From Dysgonomonas sp. PF1-14 (GTDB lineage Bacteria; Bacteroidota; Bacteroidia; Bacteroidales; Dysgonomonadaceae): a DNA stretch of 64,000 bases. The stretch covers positions 62,001 through 126,000 of the forward strand of contig NZ_JARXWN010000010.1 of the NCBI RefSeq assembly GCF_029892965.1, in the 5' to 3' direction. The notes beneath the pieces were generated by a model. The model worked only from the letters and a program-made list of their open reading frames with translations, made no database searches and was not told the origin of the DNA. Below are positions 53,834 through 62,795 of this stretch, piece after piece (position 1 is the stretch's first letter; every line of letters begins with the position of its first letter). The translations under genes and the position numbers were made by a program.

Positions 53834-54538
53834 TCATTTGTATAGAAGAAAAATACACAACTGCTTACCCATATCGGGCAGCCGCTTAGCCCATTGCTTT
53901 ACAGTCTGTGTCTTTATATACTCATTGTCGCAGGTAATATTCATGGCAATGCAAAGCTTCGTAGCGGGATTACAATGCTTGAGTATATCCTCTACCAGTT
54001 TCTGATTGCGGTATGGTGTCTCTATGAATATCTGAGTCTGGTGATCGTGGTATATAGAGTGCTCCAACTGTTTCAATTTCTTCACTCTGTCGCCACTATC
54101 TACCGGGAGATAACCCTGAAAGGCAAAGCTCTGCCCGTTGAAACCTGATGCCATAAGCGACAGCAATATGGAAGAAGGTCCGACCAATGGCACTACCTTA
54201 TAGTCACGATGCTGGGCAATGGCTACGATATCACTTCCCGGATCGGCAATAGCAGGACAACCGGCTTCGGATATAATACCGACACTAAAGCCCTTTTCTA
54301 TAGGAGTCAGATAGCTCTCCAGTTGCGTATGATCGGTATGCTTATTCAGCTCGAAGAATGTAAGCTCATCTATATTGATCGTACGGTCAACCTTCTTAAG
54401 GAAGCGTCGTGCCGAACGGATATTCTCTACTATATAGTATTTGATCTGGAGAATAATCTCCTTATTGTATGCGGGTAATACTTGTTCTACAGATGTTTCA
54501 CCCAATGTCACCGGAATAAGATATAGAGATGGTTGCAT
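53834..54538 (-). CDS. Tetrapyrrole-methylase-fold SAM-dependent methyltransferase
   Basis: 234 residues. Related to RsmI but divergent: LYLIPVTLGETSVEQVLPAYNK at the start, GIISEAGCPAIADPGSDIVAIAQ, VGPSSILLSLMASGFNGQSFAFQGYLP. A Bacteroidota-specific paralogue usually annotated only as a SAM-dependent methyltransferase; probably an RNA 2'-O methylase by homology (inference). 4 bp downstream of the GT-C gene. Confidence 0.85.
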   Translation of the reverse strand: MQPSLYLIPVTLGETSVEQVLPAYNKEIILQIKYYIVENIRSARRFLKKVDRTINIDELTFFELNKHTDHTQLESYLTPIEKGFSVGIISEAGCPAIADPGSDIVAIAQHRDYKVVPLVGPSSILLSLMASGFNGQSFAFQGYLPVDSGDRVKKLKQLEHSIYHDHQTQIFIETPYRNQKLVEDILKHCNPATKLCIAMNITCDNEYIKTQTVKQWAKRLPDMGKQLCIFLLYK

Positions 54539-54542
54539 ATCG

Positions 54543-56054
54543 TCAGTCTTTTCGTTTAAATAAATAATAAGCCTTAGACTCCTGATCTTTGAGGCTGTCT
54601 ACTACTTCATAATTTTGATACAGAAGCGGTAATCCGAAGAAGTAATCGAAGTTAAGCGATGCTTCGGACAGAATAATGAACTGTACCTTCTTCTCCCTGA
54701 TATATTCTTCCTGCTCATTTCGCATTTCAGGAAAGACTGAATAGTCCAGATTCGGAGATACAAAGTACTTAACCGATGGCACTATGCCTGTCTCCGTAAA
54801 CACCGTATTTCCCAGATCGAGCCCCAGATTGAGTAACGAGGGACCTTTCTCTTTCTTTATTATGGTACTGAAACGGGAAACGCCTTTATCCGGCTGTTCT
54901 GTCCTCAGTTCATCAAAAGTATATCCGAACAGATTAATCTGTTTCATACCTATATAGAAGGTTATCAGAGCAATAATTGGGTAAAGATACCACGAAGAGC
55001 CCAGTCTTATATATCTGCAAATGAAAAGACAACCTAGCGCGGCATACACAAAGAACGGTATGGTATAATATGGTATATTCTTCACAGATATGTAAACAGC
55101 TGCATACAAAGAGAGGAAGGATAAAGCAATAGCGATTCCTCCCAACTTGTTCTTAACCTGCATAAAAGGAAAGACAAACGCTCCAATAATCATAACAATG
55201 AATATGGGAGAACCGAAACGGATAGATTGATAGAATGTAGAATACAATCGCTCTATAATCTGCCCGATAGTGCCCGGATTCGAATATGACTTATTTAATA
55301 CGACATATACATGCCATGCTTCACCCAACGCTCCGTTCAATGCGAAATACAATACTAAAGGCAGCGTAACGATCAAGATACCCAATAGTAAAGCACCCAG
55401 ATCCTTTAACAATCCCCGATAATCTTTATTCAGTATAATATTGACAAATATAGCAGCCAAAGGAAACACCCAGAAGACAACCAGATTGCTCTTTATAAAC
55501 AGTACGGCCGACAGCATTATTCCATGCACAAGCATATAAGCGGCATTGTGACCTTGAGTATTTCGATTGTCAAAATAAAGGAGGAATAAGTACAGACTGA
55601 CACATTCCGCAGCAAGTACAAACTCTTCGGCAGAACCGCCTGTAGCTGTATATGACAACATCAGCGAGGGTAATAATACTGCAACAAGGAAAGCATATAT
55701 CTTGTCCAGATAGACACGCCCGATAAGGTATGTGAAGCTCACAATCAGCACCCACGTTATCCCCTGTATGAAATACATCCCAAGAAAGGAAGTATTCGAG
55801 ATAAGATAACCTATGCCGTATATAAAGAAGATGAGAGGCCCTTTATGATCGAACGTGTCGGCATAAGGAACTTTTCCATTAAAGATACCTTTTCCGATAT
55901 TAAAATACAGGTTCACATCAGCCCATTCATTAATCGGGTATAGTGGAGACATTTTGGAGCAAAAGAACAGTAGCAGGAAAGTATAGACAAAAAGGAAGAT
56001 AAAAATGAACTTATCCTCTAAAATCTTATTTTTAATCGTGCCATCAATCAGCAT
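54543..56054 (-). CDS. GT-C-fold membrane glycosyltransferase (PMT/ArnT-like)
   Basis: 503 residues with about 11-12 membrane helices, starting FIFIFLFVYTFLLLFFC. The first extracytoplasmic loop carries NEWADVNLYFNIGKGIFNGKVPYADTFDHKGPL, with the acidic residues and the DHKGP motif typical of polyprenol-sugar-dependent GT-C enzymes. Likely transfers a lipid-linked sugar in the periplasm; donor and acceptor unknown. Convergent with amt through the methyltransferase gene. Confidence 0.75.
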   Translation of the reverse strand: MLIDGTIKNKILEDKFIFIFLFVYTFLLLFFCSKMSPLYPINEWADVNLYFNIGKGIFNGKVPYADTFDHKGPLIFFIYGIGYLISNTSFLGMYFIQGITWVLIVSFTYLIGRVYLDKIYAFLVAVLLPSLMLSYTATGGSAEEFVLAAECVSLYLFLLYFDNRNTQGHNAAYMLVHGIMLSAVLFIKSNLVVFWVFPLAAIFVNIILNKDYRGLLKDLGALLLGILIVTLPLVLYFALNGALGEAWHVYVVLNKSYSNPGTIGQIIERLYSTFYQSIRFGSPIFIVMIIGAFVFPFMQVKNKLGGIAIALSFLSLYAAVYISVKNIPYYTIPFFVYAALGCLFICRYIRLGSSWYLYPIIALITFYIGMKQINLFGYTFDELRTEQPDKGVSRFSTIIKKEKGPSLLNLGLDLGNTVFTETGIVPSVKYFVSPNLDYSVFPEMRNEQEEYIREKKVQFIILSEASLNFDYFFGLPLLYQNYEVVDSLKDQESKAYYLFKRKD

Positions 56055-56284
56055 ATATTCTATTTAATCCATTCTTTTATACTAGAGCCTGTAAAGATAA
56101 TATTATGATTTGGCTCTGGCAATTACTATTTCAAAGATCACTTTTATTTTTATTCTGTCGATGGTGTCAACTGTAGACTGATCACTGTTAACTGAATATA
56201 TCCTATAGATAAACTCATCCGTTCTTCTTCACATTTTTACTCAAATTGATTTATGGATATAATACTGCACTTTATAATTTACCT

Positions 56285-56292
56285 TACCTTTG
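56285..56292 (+). promoter_or_regulatory. Putative -7 box of the rRNA methyltransferase gene
   Basis: TACCTTTG, 21 bp upstream of the ATG at 56314; no -33 TTTG at the right spacing. Confidence 0.45.
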
Positions 56293-56313
56293 TATCCTCT
56301 AAAACATTGACGC

Positions 56314-57705
56314 ATGACCGATTTACCTATTGACTTTATAGCACGTACAAAGCCTTTACTGAAAACCGACTGGGACAAATTTGTTGCAGCTTTAACAGCA
56401 AATCCTCCCACAAGCATCCGCCTGAATAAGGTGAAAAGCAACAACTATAAACCGGATACCGAAAACATCTTGTGGTGCGATGCCGGATACTATCTCAACA
56501 AGCGGCCACAGTTTACTTTCGATCCGCTATTTCATGCCGGATGCTACTATGTGCAGGAAGCCTCATCTATGTTTATCGGACAAGCTCTCAGACAATACAT
56601 ATCCGATGATGTGAAAGTGCTGGATCTTTGCGCCGCTCCCGGTGGCAAATCAACACTGATAGCAGACCTGATAAGCGAAAACAGCCTGCTTGTTTCTAAC
56701 GAGGTGATCCGTTCCCGCGCTCATATCCTGTCAGAGAATATAACCAAATGGGGCAAACCGAATACCATTGTCACCAACAACGATCCTGCGCAAATAGGCA
56801 AACTTAATAACTTCTTCGACATCATACTTGTCGATGCACCTTGCTCGGGAGAGGGTATGTTCCGCAAAGATGAAGGAGCTATAAGCGAATGGTCTGTCGA
56901 CAATGTAAAGCTCTGCAAAGAACGTCAACAACGTATTCTGGCTGATATATGGCCTGCACTGAAACCCGGCGGACTTCTTCTGTACAGTACCTGTACATAC
57001 AATATGGAGGAGAACGAGCAGAATGTGCAATGGATAAGAGATGAACTGCAAGCCGAAGTGCTCCCCGTCGCGATAAAGGATGAATGGGACATTAGCCCCT
57101 CGTTTGCAGATGATATCCACGCATACCGCTTCTTCCCTCATAAGACAAAGGGAGAGGGATTCTTCTTCGCGTTGCTGAGGAAGACCGGTACAGAGCAGGA
57201 AGACAGTATCAGCTTTAAGAAGTCAAAGAACAATAAGGATCAGAAAACAAAGGTTAAGCTCGACACTCAGTATCGGGACTATATCAGAGATAAAGACAAC
57301 TATACATTCTATCAAAAGGGTGAAGCATGGCACGCTTTTCCATCTGTACTACATAACGATCTGCTCATGGTGCAATCTAGACTCAATACCATATCAGAGG
57401 GTGTTTGTCTGGGTGAGTTTAAAGGCAAGGACTTCATACCAAGCCAATCACTGGCAATGAGCAATAGTCTCAATATCAAAGCATTCAACTCTACCGTAAT
57501 AGACTGGCATACAGCCATATCTTACCTACGTAAGGAGGCTCTTACTCTGACAGACCAGCCAAAAGGGTATATACTATTGACATACAATAATATACCTCTC
57601 GGTTTTGTGAAAAACATAGGGAACAGGGCAAATAATCTCTACCCTCAGGAGTGGCGGATTCGCTCGGCTAATGTGCCGGAAGAAATTGTTGAAGTATTAC
57701 GCTGA
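56314..57705 (+). CDS. rRNA cytosine-C5 methyltransferase (RsmF/NSUN family)
   Basis: 463 residues. Rossmann methyltransferase core with DLCAAPGGKS (SAM), catalytic cysteines in VDAPCSGEGMFRK and YSTCTYN, and the long C-terminal region typical of RsmF-type proteins with a PUA-like part (FCLGEFKGKDFIPSQSLAMS). It methylates a cytosine in rRNA. The start lies close after the -7 box. Monocistronic, convergent with the polysaccharide cluster. Confidence 0.9.
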   Translation: MTDLPIDFIARTKPLLKTDWDKFVAALTANPPTSIRLNKVKSNNYKPDTENILWCDAGYYLNKRPQFTFDPLFHAGCYYVQEASSMFIGQALRQYISDDVKVLDLCAAPGGKSTLIADLISENSLLVSNEVIRSRAHILSENITKWGKPNTIVTNNDPAQIGKLNNFFDIILVDAPCSGEGMFRKDEGAISEWSVDNVKLCKERQQRILADIWPALKPGGLLLYSTCTYNMEENEQNVQWIRDELQAEVLPVAIKDEWDISPSFADDIHAYRFFPHKTKGEGFFFALLRKTGTEQEDSISFKKSKNNKDQKTKVKLDTQYRDYIRDKDNYTFYQKGEAWHAFPSVLHNDLLMVQSRLNTISEGVCLGEFKGKDFIPSQSLAMSNSLNIKAFNSTVIDWHTAISYLRKEALTLTDQPKGYILLTYNNIPLGFVKNIGNRANNLYPQEWRIRSANVPEEIVEVLR

Positions 57706-57712
57706 CCGGCTA

Positions 57713-58531
57713 TTATCCTTTTACAAAACCCAAAGCTCGTCCTACTTTGCTAAAAGCACGAAATCCGTTATATATCCATTTTTTAGACTTCATAATATCT
57801 GTCACAAATCCGTTCTGATCAAGATAATACAGACGGATAAGTTTTTGCGTCAGTTGCTCGGAAAGCAGTTCACGACACACCTGTAACTTCTCTTTATATA
57901 TAATCTCTCCTCCTACCTGCGTACTGAAACCTTCCATGTTGTAAATAACGATGAATACATCTACATAGCGCACAGGCAGTTGATCGATAGCTATCCCCTG
58001 ATAAAACAGTTTCCAGTCGGATATAACTTTTAGCTCCTCGCTATACAAACCGTATTTTTCAAAGTTAGAACGATGAATGAAAAACGCCTGATGGCACAGG
58101 AATCCGGCGAAAAGGTCATAAATTGAGAAACGCCAGTCACGCCCTTTATACGAGGTATCGGGTGTCAGTTTCCCTTCCTGCTCCATATAGAAGCTACCAC
58201 AGATAAAAGCTTCGTGCGGATCGCCTTCAAATATCTTCTCCAGCACATCATTTGCATAAAGTGCATCGCCCGAATTAAGGAAGTAAAGGTATTCCCCCTT
58301 AGCCTGACGGATGCCCTTATTCATAGCGTTGTATATCCCGCTATCCTTTTCGCTCACCCAGTATGCGATCTTATCCTTATTTTCCTCTATCAACTCCACA
58401 CTGCCGTCTGTGGACTTACCATCGATTATTATAAATTCATAATCGGTAAAAGTCTGTGACAGCACGCTGTCCATTGTCTTTTTCAGACCAGCCTTGTCAT
58501 TGAGGTTTATGGTTATTATAGATAGTTTCAT
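57713..58531 (-). CDS. Glycosyltransferase family 2
   Basis: 272 residues. GT-A fold: MKLSIITINLNDKAGLKKTMDSVLSQTFTDYEFIIIDGKSTDGSVELIEE, DXD-like LNSGDALYAND, and the GNAMNKGIRQAKGEYL-like YNAMNKGIRQAKGEYLYFLN. Likely adds one sugar of the surface polysaccharide. Last gene of the minus-strand cluster; short spacers of 60 bp to the next gene. Confidence 0.9.
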   Translation of the reverse strand: MKLSIITINLNDKAGLKKTMDSVLSQTFTDYEFIIIDGKSTDGSVELIEENKDKIAYWVSEKDSGIYNAMNKGIRQAKGEYLYFLNSGDALYANDVLEKIFEGDPHEAFICGSFYMEQEGKLTPDTSYKGRDWRFSIYDLFAGFLCHQAFFIHRSNFEKYGLYSEELKVISDWKLFYQGIAIDQLPVRYVDVFIVIYNMEGFSTQVGGEIIYKEKLQVCRELLSEQLTQKLIRLYYLDQNGFVTDIMKSKKWIYNGFRAFSKVGRALGFVKG

Positions 58532-58589
58532 CTTAGTTTATAGTTATTAGAGTTCTAGTTTACTAGTTGCTACTTAGTACACCCTTCTT

Positions 58590-59468
58590 CTATTTCCTTC
58601 TCGATTCTATTAAAAAGGGATTCACTGCTACTAATTTCTGATATAACATCAGCATAGCAGCGGCCTTACGCAGGCTGTAACCCTTTGCATAATATATCTG
58701 CACTTTGTACATCCGCTTTATACGTTCTATTATTGCCTTGCGGAATCCCCGATGTGTATATTTATCGAATTCGTGCAGCAGATATACCATCCATGCGGTT
58801 TGGTTCAGTGGTTTCAGTGTCGACGACATCCCCCCCAGATGCTGCCTGTAAACAGCCATATATTCAGGCAGGAACTTTATCTTTCCCGATAATGAAACGA
58901 TCAGTTGCAACGCAAAGTCACCATTCTTCACCGTATAATACCAATCGGGGGTTTTATGTGCCTCCTTGCGGAAAAAGATCGAAGCTGTAAGCAAACCCCA
59001 GTCTTTCTTGATAAGGTCTTCGGTTGTCAGCACATCGCGTTCCATTTCTATATTTTCATCCAATACACCACACATCAATGTATGCACTTTATGGGAACAC
59101 ATTGCAAAATCGGGATTGGCTTCCATAAAGTCTACCTGCTTTTGTAATTTATATGGATCTGTCCAGTAATCGTCACCATCGCACAGGGCTATATATTTTC
59201 CCTGTCCGCTCTCAATATTGTTTATCCAGTTAAGCATCATGCCCTGATTGGGGTCATTTAGCCTAAGGCGGATAATATCGGGATATTTTTTCTGATATTC
59301 GATACAAATGGCACGTGTAGTGTCGGTACTGAGGTCTTCCCCGATCACTAGTTCGAAAGGGAAAGTAGTCTTCTGCGAAACAACACCTTCTATTGCTTCC
59401 GCTATAAATTTCTCATGATTGTATGTAATCATGGAAACCGAAACCATTATATCTTTTTCTTCTGTCAT
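58590..59468 (-). CDS. Glycosyltransferase family 2
   Basis: 292 residues. Nucleotide-binding start MVSVSMITYNHEKFIAEAIEGVVSQKTTFPFELVIGEDLSTDTT and DXD in ALCDGDDYWTDPYKL. Part of the surface-polysaccharide cluster. The leader region is filled by dispersed repeats. Confidence 0.9.
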   Translation of the reverse strand: MTEEKDIMVSVSMITYNHEKFIAEAIEGVVSQKTTFPFELVIGEDLSTDTTRAICIEYQKKYPDIIRLRLNDPNQGMMLNWINNIESGQGKYIALCDGDDYWTDPYKLQKQVDFMEANPDFAMCSHKVHTLMCGVLDENIEMERDVLTTEDLIKKDWGLLTASIFFRKEAHKTPDWYYTVKNGDFALQLIVSLSGKIKFLPEYMAVYRQHLGGMSSTLKPLNQTAWMVYLLHEFDKYTHRGFRKAIIERIKRMYKVQIYYAKGYSLRKAAAMLMLYQKLVAVNPFLIESRRK

Positions 59469-59495
59469 TCTGTATTACAGATTATTACCTTCACA

Positions 59496-59587
59496 TTTTA
59501 ACTAAAATGTAACAACCAACGGTCACAGAAGCGAAGTGTATGTAAAGGTAACGTTTTTACTTAATTTTCGTTCGTTGTTACTTTTTG
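59496..59587. repeat. Dispersed intergenic repeat, copy D (extended middle)
   Basis: TTTTAACTAAAATGTAACAA, then CCAACGGTCACAGAAGCGAAGTGTATG, ending GTTACTTTTTG. Begins 28 bp upstream of the GT2 start (59468). Confidence 0.75.
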
Positions 59588-59610
59588 CCTGATCTTATAC
59601 GTAAAAATTA

Positions 59611-59671
59611 TTTTAACTAAAAAGTAACGAAAGTAATAGATTTCCCTTGTTTTTATTCTTCATTACTTTTC
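59611..59671. repeat. Dispersed intergenic repeat, copy E
   Basis: TTTTAACTAAAAAGTAACGA ... CATTACTTTTC, 61 bp, near-identical to copy B at the ends. Confidence 0.75.
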
Positions 59672-59740
59672 TTTAGTTGCCACGATTTTTATATGAGGCT
59701 ATCCGAAAATGACTTTAGTTAAAACAGGAGGCAACTATAA

Positions 59741-59801
59741 TTTTAACTAAAATGTAACGAAAGTAACGATTTCTCCTGTTTTTATTTTCTATTACTTTTT
59801 C
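59741..59801. repeat. Dispersed intergenic repeat, copy F
   Basis: TTTTAACTAAAATGTAACGA ... TATTACTTTTTC, 61 bp, same family and orientation as copies D and E. Confidence 0.75.
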
Positions 59802-59844
59802 TTTTAATTATAAGCTAAAATGCTAAACGCCATCAACTATATAT

Positions 59845-59878
59845 AGATAAAACCGAATAAATCTGACAAATCGGTTTA
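59845..59878 (-). terminator. Terminator of the 59.9-60.8 kb gene
   Basis: AAACCGA (59850-59856) and TCGGTTT (59871-59877), 14-bp loop, then T-rich TTTTATCTATATAT on the minus strand. Weak stem. Confidence 0.5.
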
Positions 59879-59882
59879 TTCC

Positions 59883-60836
59883 TTATCCTCTTATCACCTC
59901 CACTATCCTTTTCATATCTTCCTCATCGTAACGATGATCGCAAGGCAGAGGCAACAAATAGTTTACAATTTTATACTCAGCTGAATCTTTTTTGACCAAA
60001 TCTAAGGTCGCTTTCCAGTAAGTGGAAACATATATTTTGTTTTCGATCAGTTTCTTTCTCAGGTTCGCATCTTCCGAATAGAACATATAACTCAGCGGAC
60101 AGGTATCTGCCGGAAAATCATCGAATTCGTATTTATTCTCTTTCCCCAGCACAGAATGCAGGTATTGGAAATTCCTGACCTGTCTTTCTTTCAGGTTATC
60201 ATAGTCAATGCTTTTTAGCAAAGCTTCTCCAAGATTCGACATTTTTTTAATAGGCTGATTAATCAGCCCGGCACAATAATCGAGATAATCCTGATAAGCA
60301 GCATTTGCCGTACCATATTCGATACGTTTCATCAAATGCGTCATGTGTGGGATTGCCATATCCTGCTCAAGTTCTTCATCAAGCAAGGTATCGGTATACA
60401 GGTAAGCTCCATCGGGCAACCCGAAGAATTTACGCGGTGAATAAATGGTGTCGATACCTTCGTACGGCTGGGAAAAGAACGCATGTGTATTATCGACAAT
60501 CAGTTGTTTGCCAAATCGTTTTACGAGTTTTTCAACTGTATTGCACTTTATACCGTAAATATCGGAGTAAAAGAAAGCCTCTCCGTCCTTTAATTCTTTA
60601 TCGAATATAGGATCTATTCTGAAATCGACTGAATAGAATTCATATTCTATCCCGAGCTTTTCCATAGGCTCCCATATCACTTCCGAATCGAGATAAGGAA
60701 TATAAATCTTCTTATATTTCTTAGCTTTGAGAATATATTCTAAGCAATTTCGGGCAGTGTTCAGTTGTACAGCCCCTTTATGATAATGTTCCCCTTTACG
60801 GAGTTGAAGTTCAAAAAATCCGCCTATTTCTTTCAT
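59883..60836 (-). CDS. Small PLP-dependent aminotransferase-like protein
   Basis: 317 residues. A short, divergent DegT-like fold: TARNCLEYILKAKKYKKIYIPYLDSEVIW, a PLP-pyridine Asp in VDNTHAFFSQ, and YSPRKFFGLPDGAYLYTD where the Lys of RKF could be the Schiff-base lysine. Smaller than classical DegT enzymes (about 370-390). Probably makes or decorates an amino-sugar or amino-acid substituent of the polysaccharide. Catalytic lysine assignment is by position only. Confidence 0.65.
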   Translation of the reverse strand: MKEIGGFFELQLRKGEHYHKGAVQLNTARNCLEYILKAKKYKKIYIPYLDSEVIWEPMEKLGIEYEFYSVDFRIDPIFDKELKDGEAFFYSDIYGIKCNTVEKLVKRFGKQLIVDNTHAFFSQPYEGIDTIYSPRKFFGLPDGAYLYTDTLLDEELEQDMAIPHMTHLMKRIEYGTANAAYQDYLDYCAGLINQPIKKMSNLGEALLKSIDYDNLKERQVRNFQYLHSVLGKENKYEFDDFPADTCPLSYMFYSEDANLRKKLIENKIYVSTYWKATLDLVKKDSAEYKIVNYLLPLPCDHRYDEEDMKRIVEVIRG

Positions 60837-60910
60837 CTTTTAGTTTATTAGTTTTTAGTATCCTAGTTTACTAGTCTTTATAAAAACCAGCAAGCTAGTA
60901 AACTTTGAAC

Positions 60911-61609
60911 CTATTGTACTAACTTATAATTACCCAGCATTCCTCTGATCTCATCCACCGAAATGAACATCATCACATCCAATATAGATAACCATGCCAC
61001 AAATTCGTTGGCAAACTGCTTGTACTCTATCGGGTTGGTAGATACGAAATGCAGATTTATATTCTCTTTCTTAAAGTCCTCTACAGTATAAAGCTCCTGT
61101 CCTCCAATCGCATTATAGTAGTCAGTGGCTCCCAGCTCTTTACAGATGGCAATAACCTTATCCTGCCCTTTCAGCGAATGATCTATATCGAGAGTCGAGG
61201 AAACTATTATCTCGGTCTTTATATCCAGATAATTACACACTTGCTTTACTGAGTTATATACATAGTCGAACAGATTGGTGTCCTCACAGTTTACAATTTC
61301 TTCTATAAAAGGCATTACTTCACCGAAATAGGGAGCTTTACGGTATGACTCGCGTATCTGGTTCAATAGCTTCTTTCTGTCGAATCCGGCAGAGACTACA
61401 CGATCCCTTATATCCAAATAATCGGAGTCTTTCTCTACCGACACACTTATAAGCAAATCTTTTCCGTTCTGTAAAATGCGGTTACGGTTTATCCAGCCTT
61501 TTTTAGTGTATTGTATATTGTCATATATCACATATTTATCAACTGCATTCAGCAACTGAAAATAGCCGATATATGGCAGAAAATAAGGCTGCATTATCCC
61601 CAGTTTCAT
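60911..61609 (-). CDS. WbqC-family protein
   Basis: 232 residues from the ATG at 61609; the TTG at 61618 is rejected because WbqC proteins start MKLGIMQPYFLPYIGYFQ and the ATG gives an ATGA overlap with the upstream aminotransferase. Conserved His-free core DKYVIYDNIQYTKKGWINRNRI. The family occurs in O-antigen clusters next to DegT enzymes and is thought to act on nucleotide sugars; mechanism unknown. Confidence 0.88.
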   Translation of the reverse strand: MKLGIMQPYFLPYIGYFQLLNAVDKYVIYDNIQYTKKGWINRNRILQNGKDLLISVSVEKDSDYLDIRDRVVSAGFDRKKLLNQIRESYRKAPYFGEVMPFIEEIVNCEDTNLFDYVYNSVKQVCNYLDIKTEIIVSSTLDIDHSLKGQDKVIAICKELGATDYYNAIGGQELYTVEDFKKENINLHFVSTNPIEYKQFANEFVAWLSILDVMMFISVDEIRGMLGNYKLVQ

Positions 61610-62727
61610 TTCTCCCAAGGCTTATTCTTTATTAAATCACAAATATTCTTTACTTCTTCAAACTCCAGATTGGCATACATCGGCAGGCAGATAATCTCTT
61701 TGGCTATCTGAGTAGCCACCGGCAGATTGGTTGCCGTAGCCGAAGGCAATCCCCTGTATGTTGGGAAATCGCTGATAAGCGGATAGAAATAGCGACGACC
61801 GAAAATATCGTATTCCTGCAATTTGAAATACAAGTCGTCACGCGTCATACCATATTCGGCAGCATTGATACGTACCGGATAGTATGGATAGGTATGCTCT
61901 ACACCCTCTCCTACTGCCATTATAGTAGCTCCTCTAACATCGTGCAACAGGCTGTCATATAGCTTTGCCAGTTCGAGGCGTTTTGAGATATAGCTATCCA
62001 CATACTTCAACTGCAACGATCCGTATGCTGCCTGCAACTCGTTCATCTTCGCATTGATACCGGGTTCTATTACAGTGGTCTCGTTTCTGAATCCGAAATT
62101 TTTGAGCAGGTCGATACGTTGTTTGGTCTTTTCGTCCTGACAAACGATTGCACCGCCTTCTATGGTGTTGTACACCTTCGTTGCATGGAAGCTCAGAATG
62201 GACAAGTCACCCCAGTTCATCACCGAATGTCCGTCCTTTTTCACTGCAAAGGCATGGGCAGCATCATAAATCACACGCAATCCGTAGGTGTCGGCAATAC
62301 GCTGGATTTCTTCCACATCGCACGGATTACCGTAAACGTGCACAGGCATAATAGCTGTGGTTTGCGGCGTGATGGCAGCTTCTATCTTTTTAGGATCTAT
62401 ATTGTAATATTTGTCGTCTATATCTACAAATACAGGCCTGATATTGTTCCACCACAGAGAGTGAGTCGTAGCCACAAAACTGAATGGAGTAGTGATAACT
62501 TCACCGGTAATACGCAATGCCTGCAAAGCAGTTATCAACGCCAGTGTTCCGTTAGCAAATACGGATATATGTTTTACGCCAAGATAATCAGCCAGTTCCT
62601 TTTCAAACTGCTCGTGAAAAGGCCCGTTATTTGTCAGCCACTTGTTGTCCCATATCTGTTGCAGATAAGGTATAAACTCATCCAATGGCGGAAGAGCGGG
62701 CTGTGTAACCATTATTTTCTTGCTCAT
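61606..62727 (-). CDS. DegT/DnrJ/EryC1/StrS aminotransferase
   Basis: 373 residues, canonical length. PLP enzyme with VIYDAAHAF (Asp to pyridine N), the Schiff-base Lys in SFHATKVYNTIEGGAI (about residue 190), and the N-terminal TNNGPFHEQFEKELADYLGVKH. Transfers an amino group to a nucleotide-4-keto (or 3-keto) sugar. Translationally coupled to wbqC (ATGA). Confidence 0.93.
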   Translation of the reverse strand: MSKKIMVTQPALPPLDEFIPYLQQIWDNKWLTNNGPFHEQFEKELADYLGVKHISVFANGTLALITALQALRITGEVITTPFSFVATTHSLWWNNIRPVFVDIDDKYYNIDPKKIEAAITPQTTAIMPVHVYGNPCDVEEIQRIADTYGLRVIYDAAHAFAVKKDGHSVMNWGDLSILSFHATKVYNTIEGGAIVCQDEKTKQRIDLLKNFGFRNETTVIEPGINAKMNELQAAYGSLQLKYVDSYISKRLELAKLYDSLLHDVRGATIMAVGEGVEHTYPYYPVRINAAEYGMTRDDLYFKLQEYDIFGRRYFYPLISDFPTYRGLPSATATNLPVATQIAKEIICLPMYANLEFEEVKNICDLIKNKPWEK

Positions 62728-62795
62728 ATTTTTAAAGTTACAAGTTACAGGTTACGAGTTACAAATATTCATAACTCATAATTTATAACTTATCA

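Larger units (their letters stand above)
59469..59882. other. 414-bp non-coding stretch with three repeat copies
   Basis: Consists mostly of copies D (59496-59587), E (59611-59671) and F (59741-59801) of the dispersed repeat, plus a reversed half (TTTAGTTAAAACAGGAGGCAAC, 59715-59735) and the terminator at 59845-59878. No ORF. Confidence 0.65.

Noticed and set aside
56082-56140. Another element end (AGAGCCTGTAAAGATAATATT)
   Set aside because: Matches only eight or nine bases of the element 1 terminus and has no inverted partner.
59496-59801. CRISPR array
   Set aside because: Repeats are imperfect, unevenly spaced, palindromic at their ends, and lack uniform spacers or cas genes.
61610-61618. 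TTG start for wbqC
   Set aside because: The family start MKLGIMQPYF begins at the ATG 61609, which also gives the ATGA overlap.
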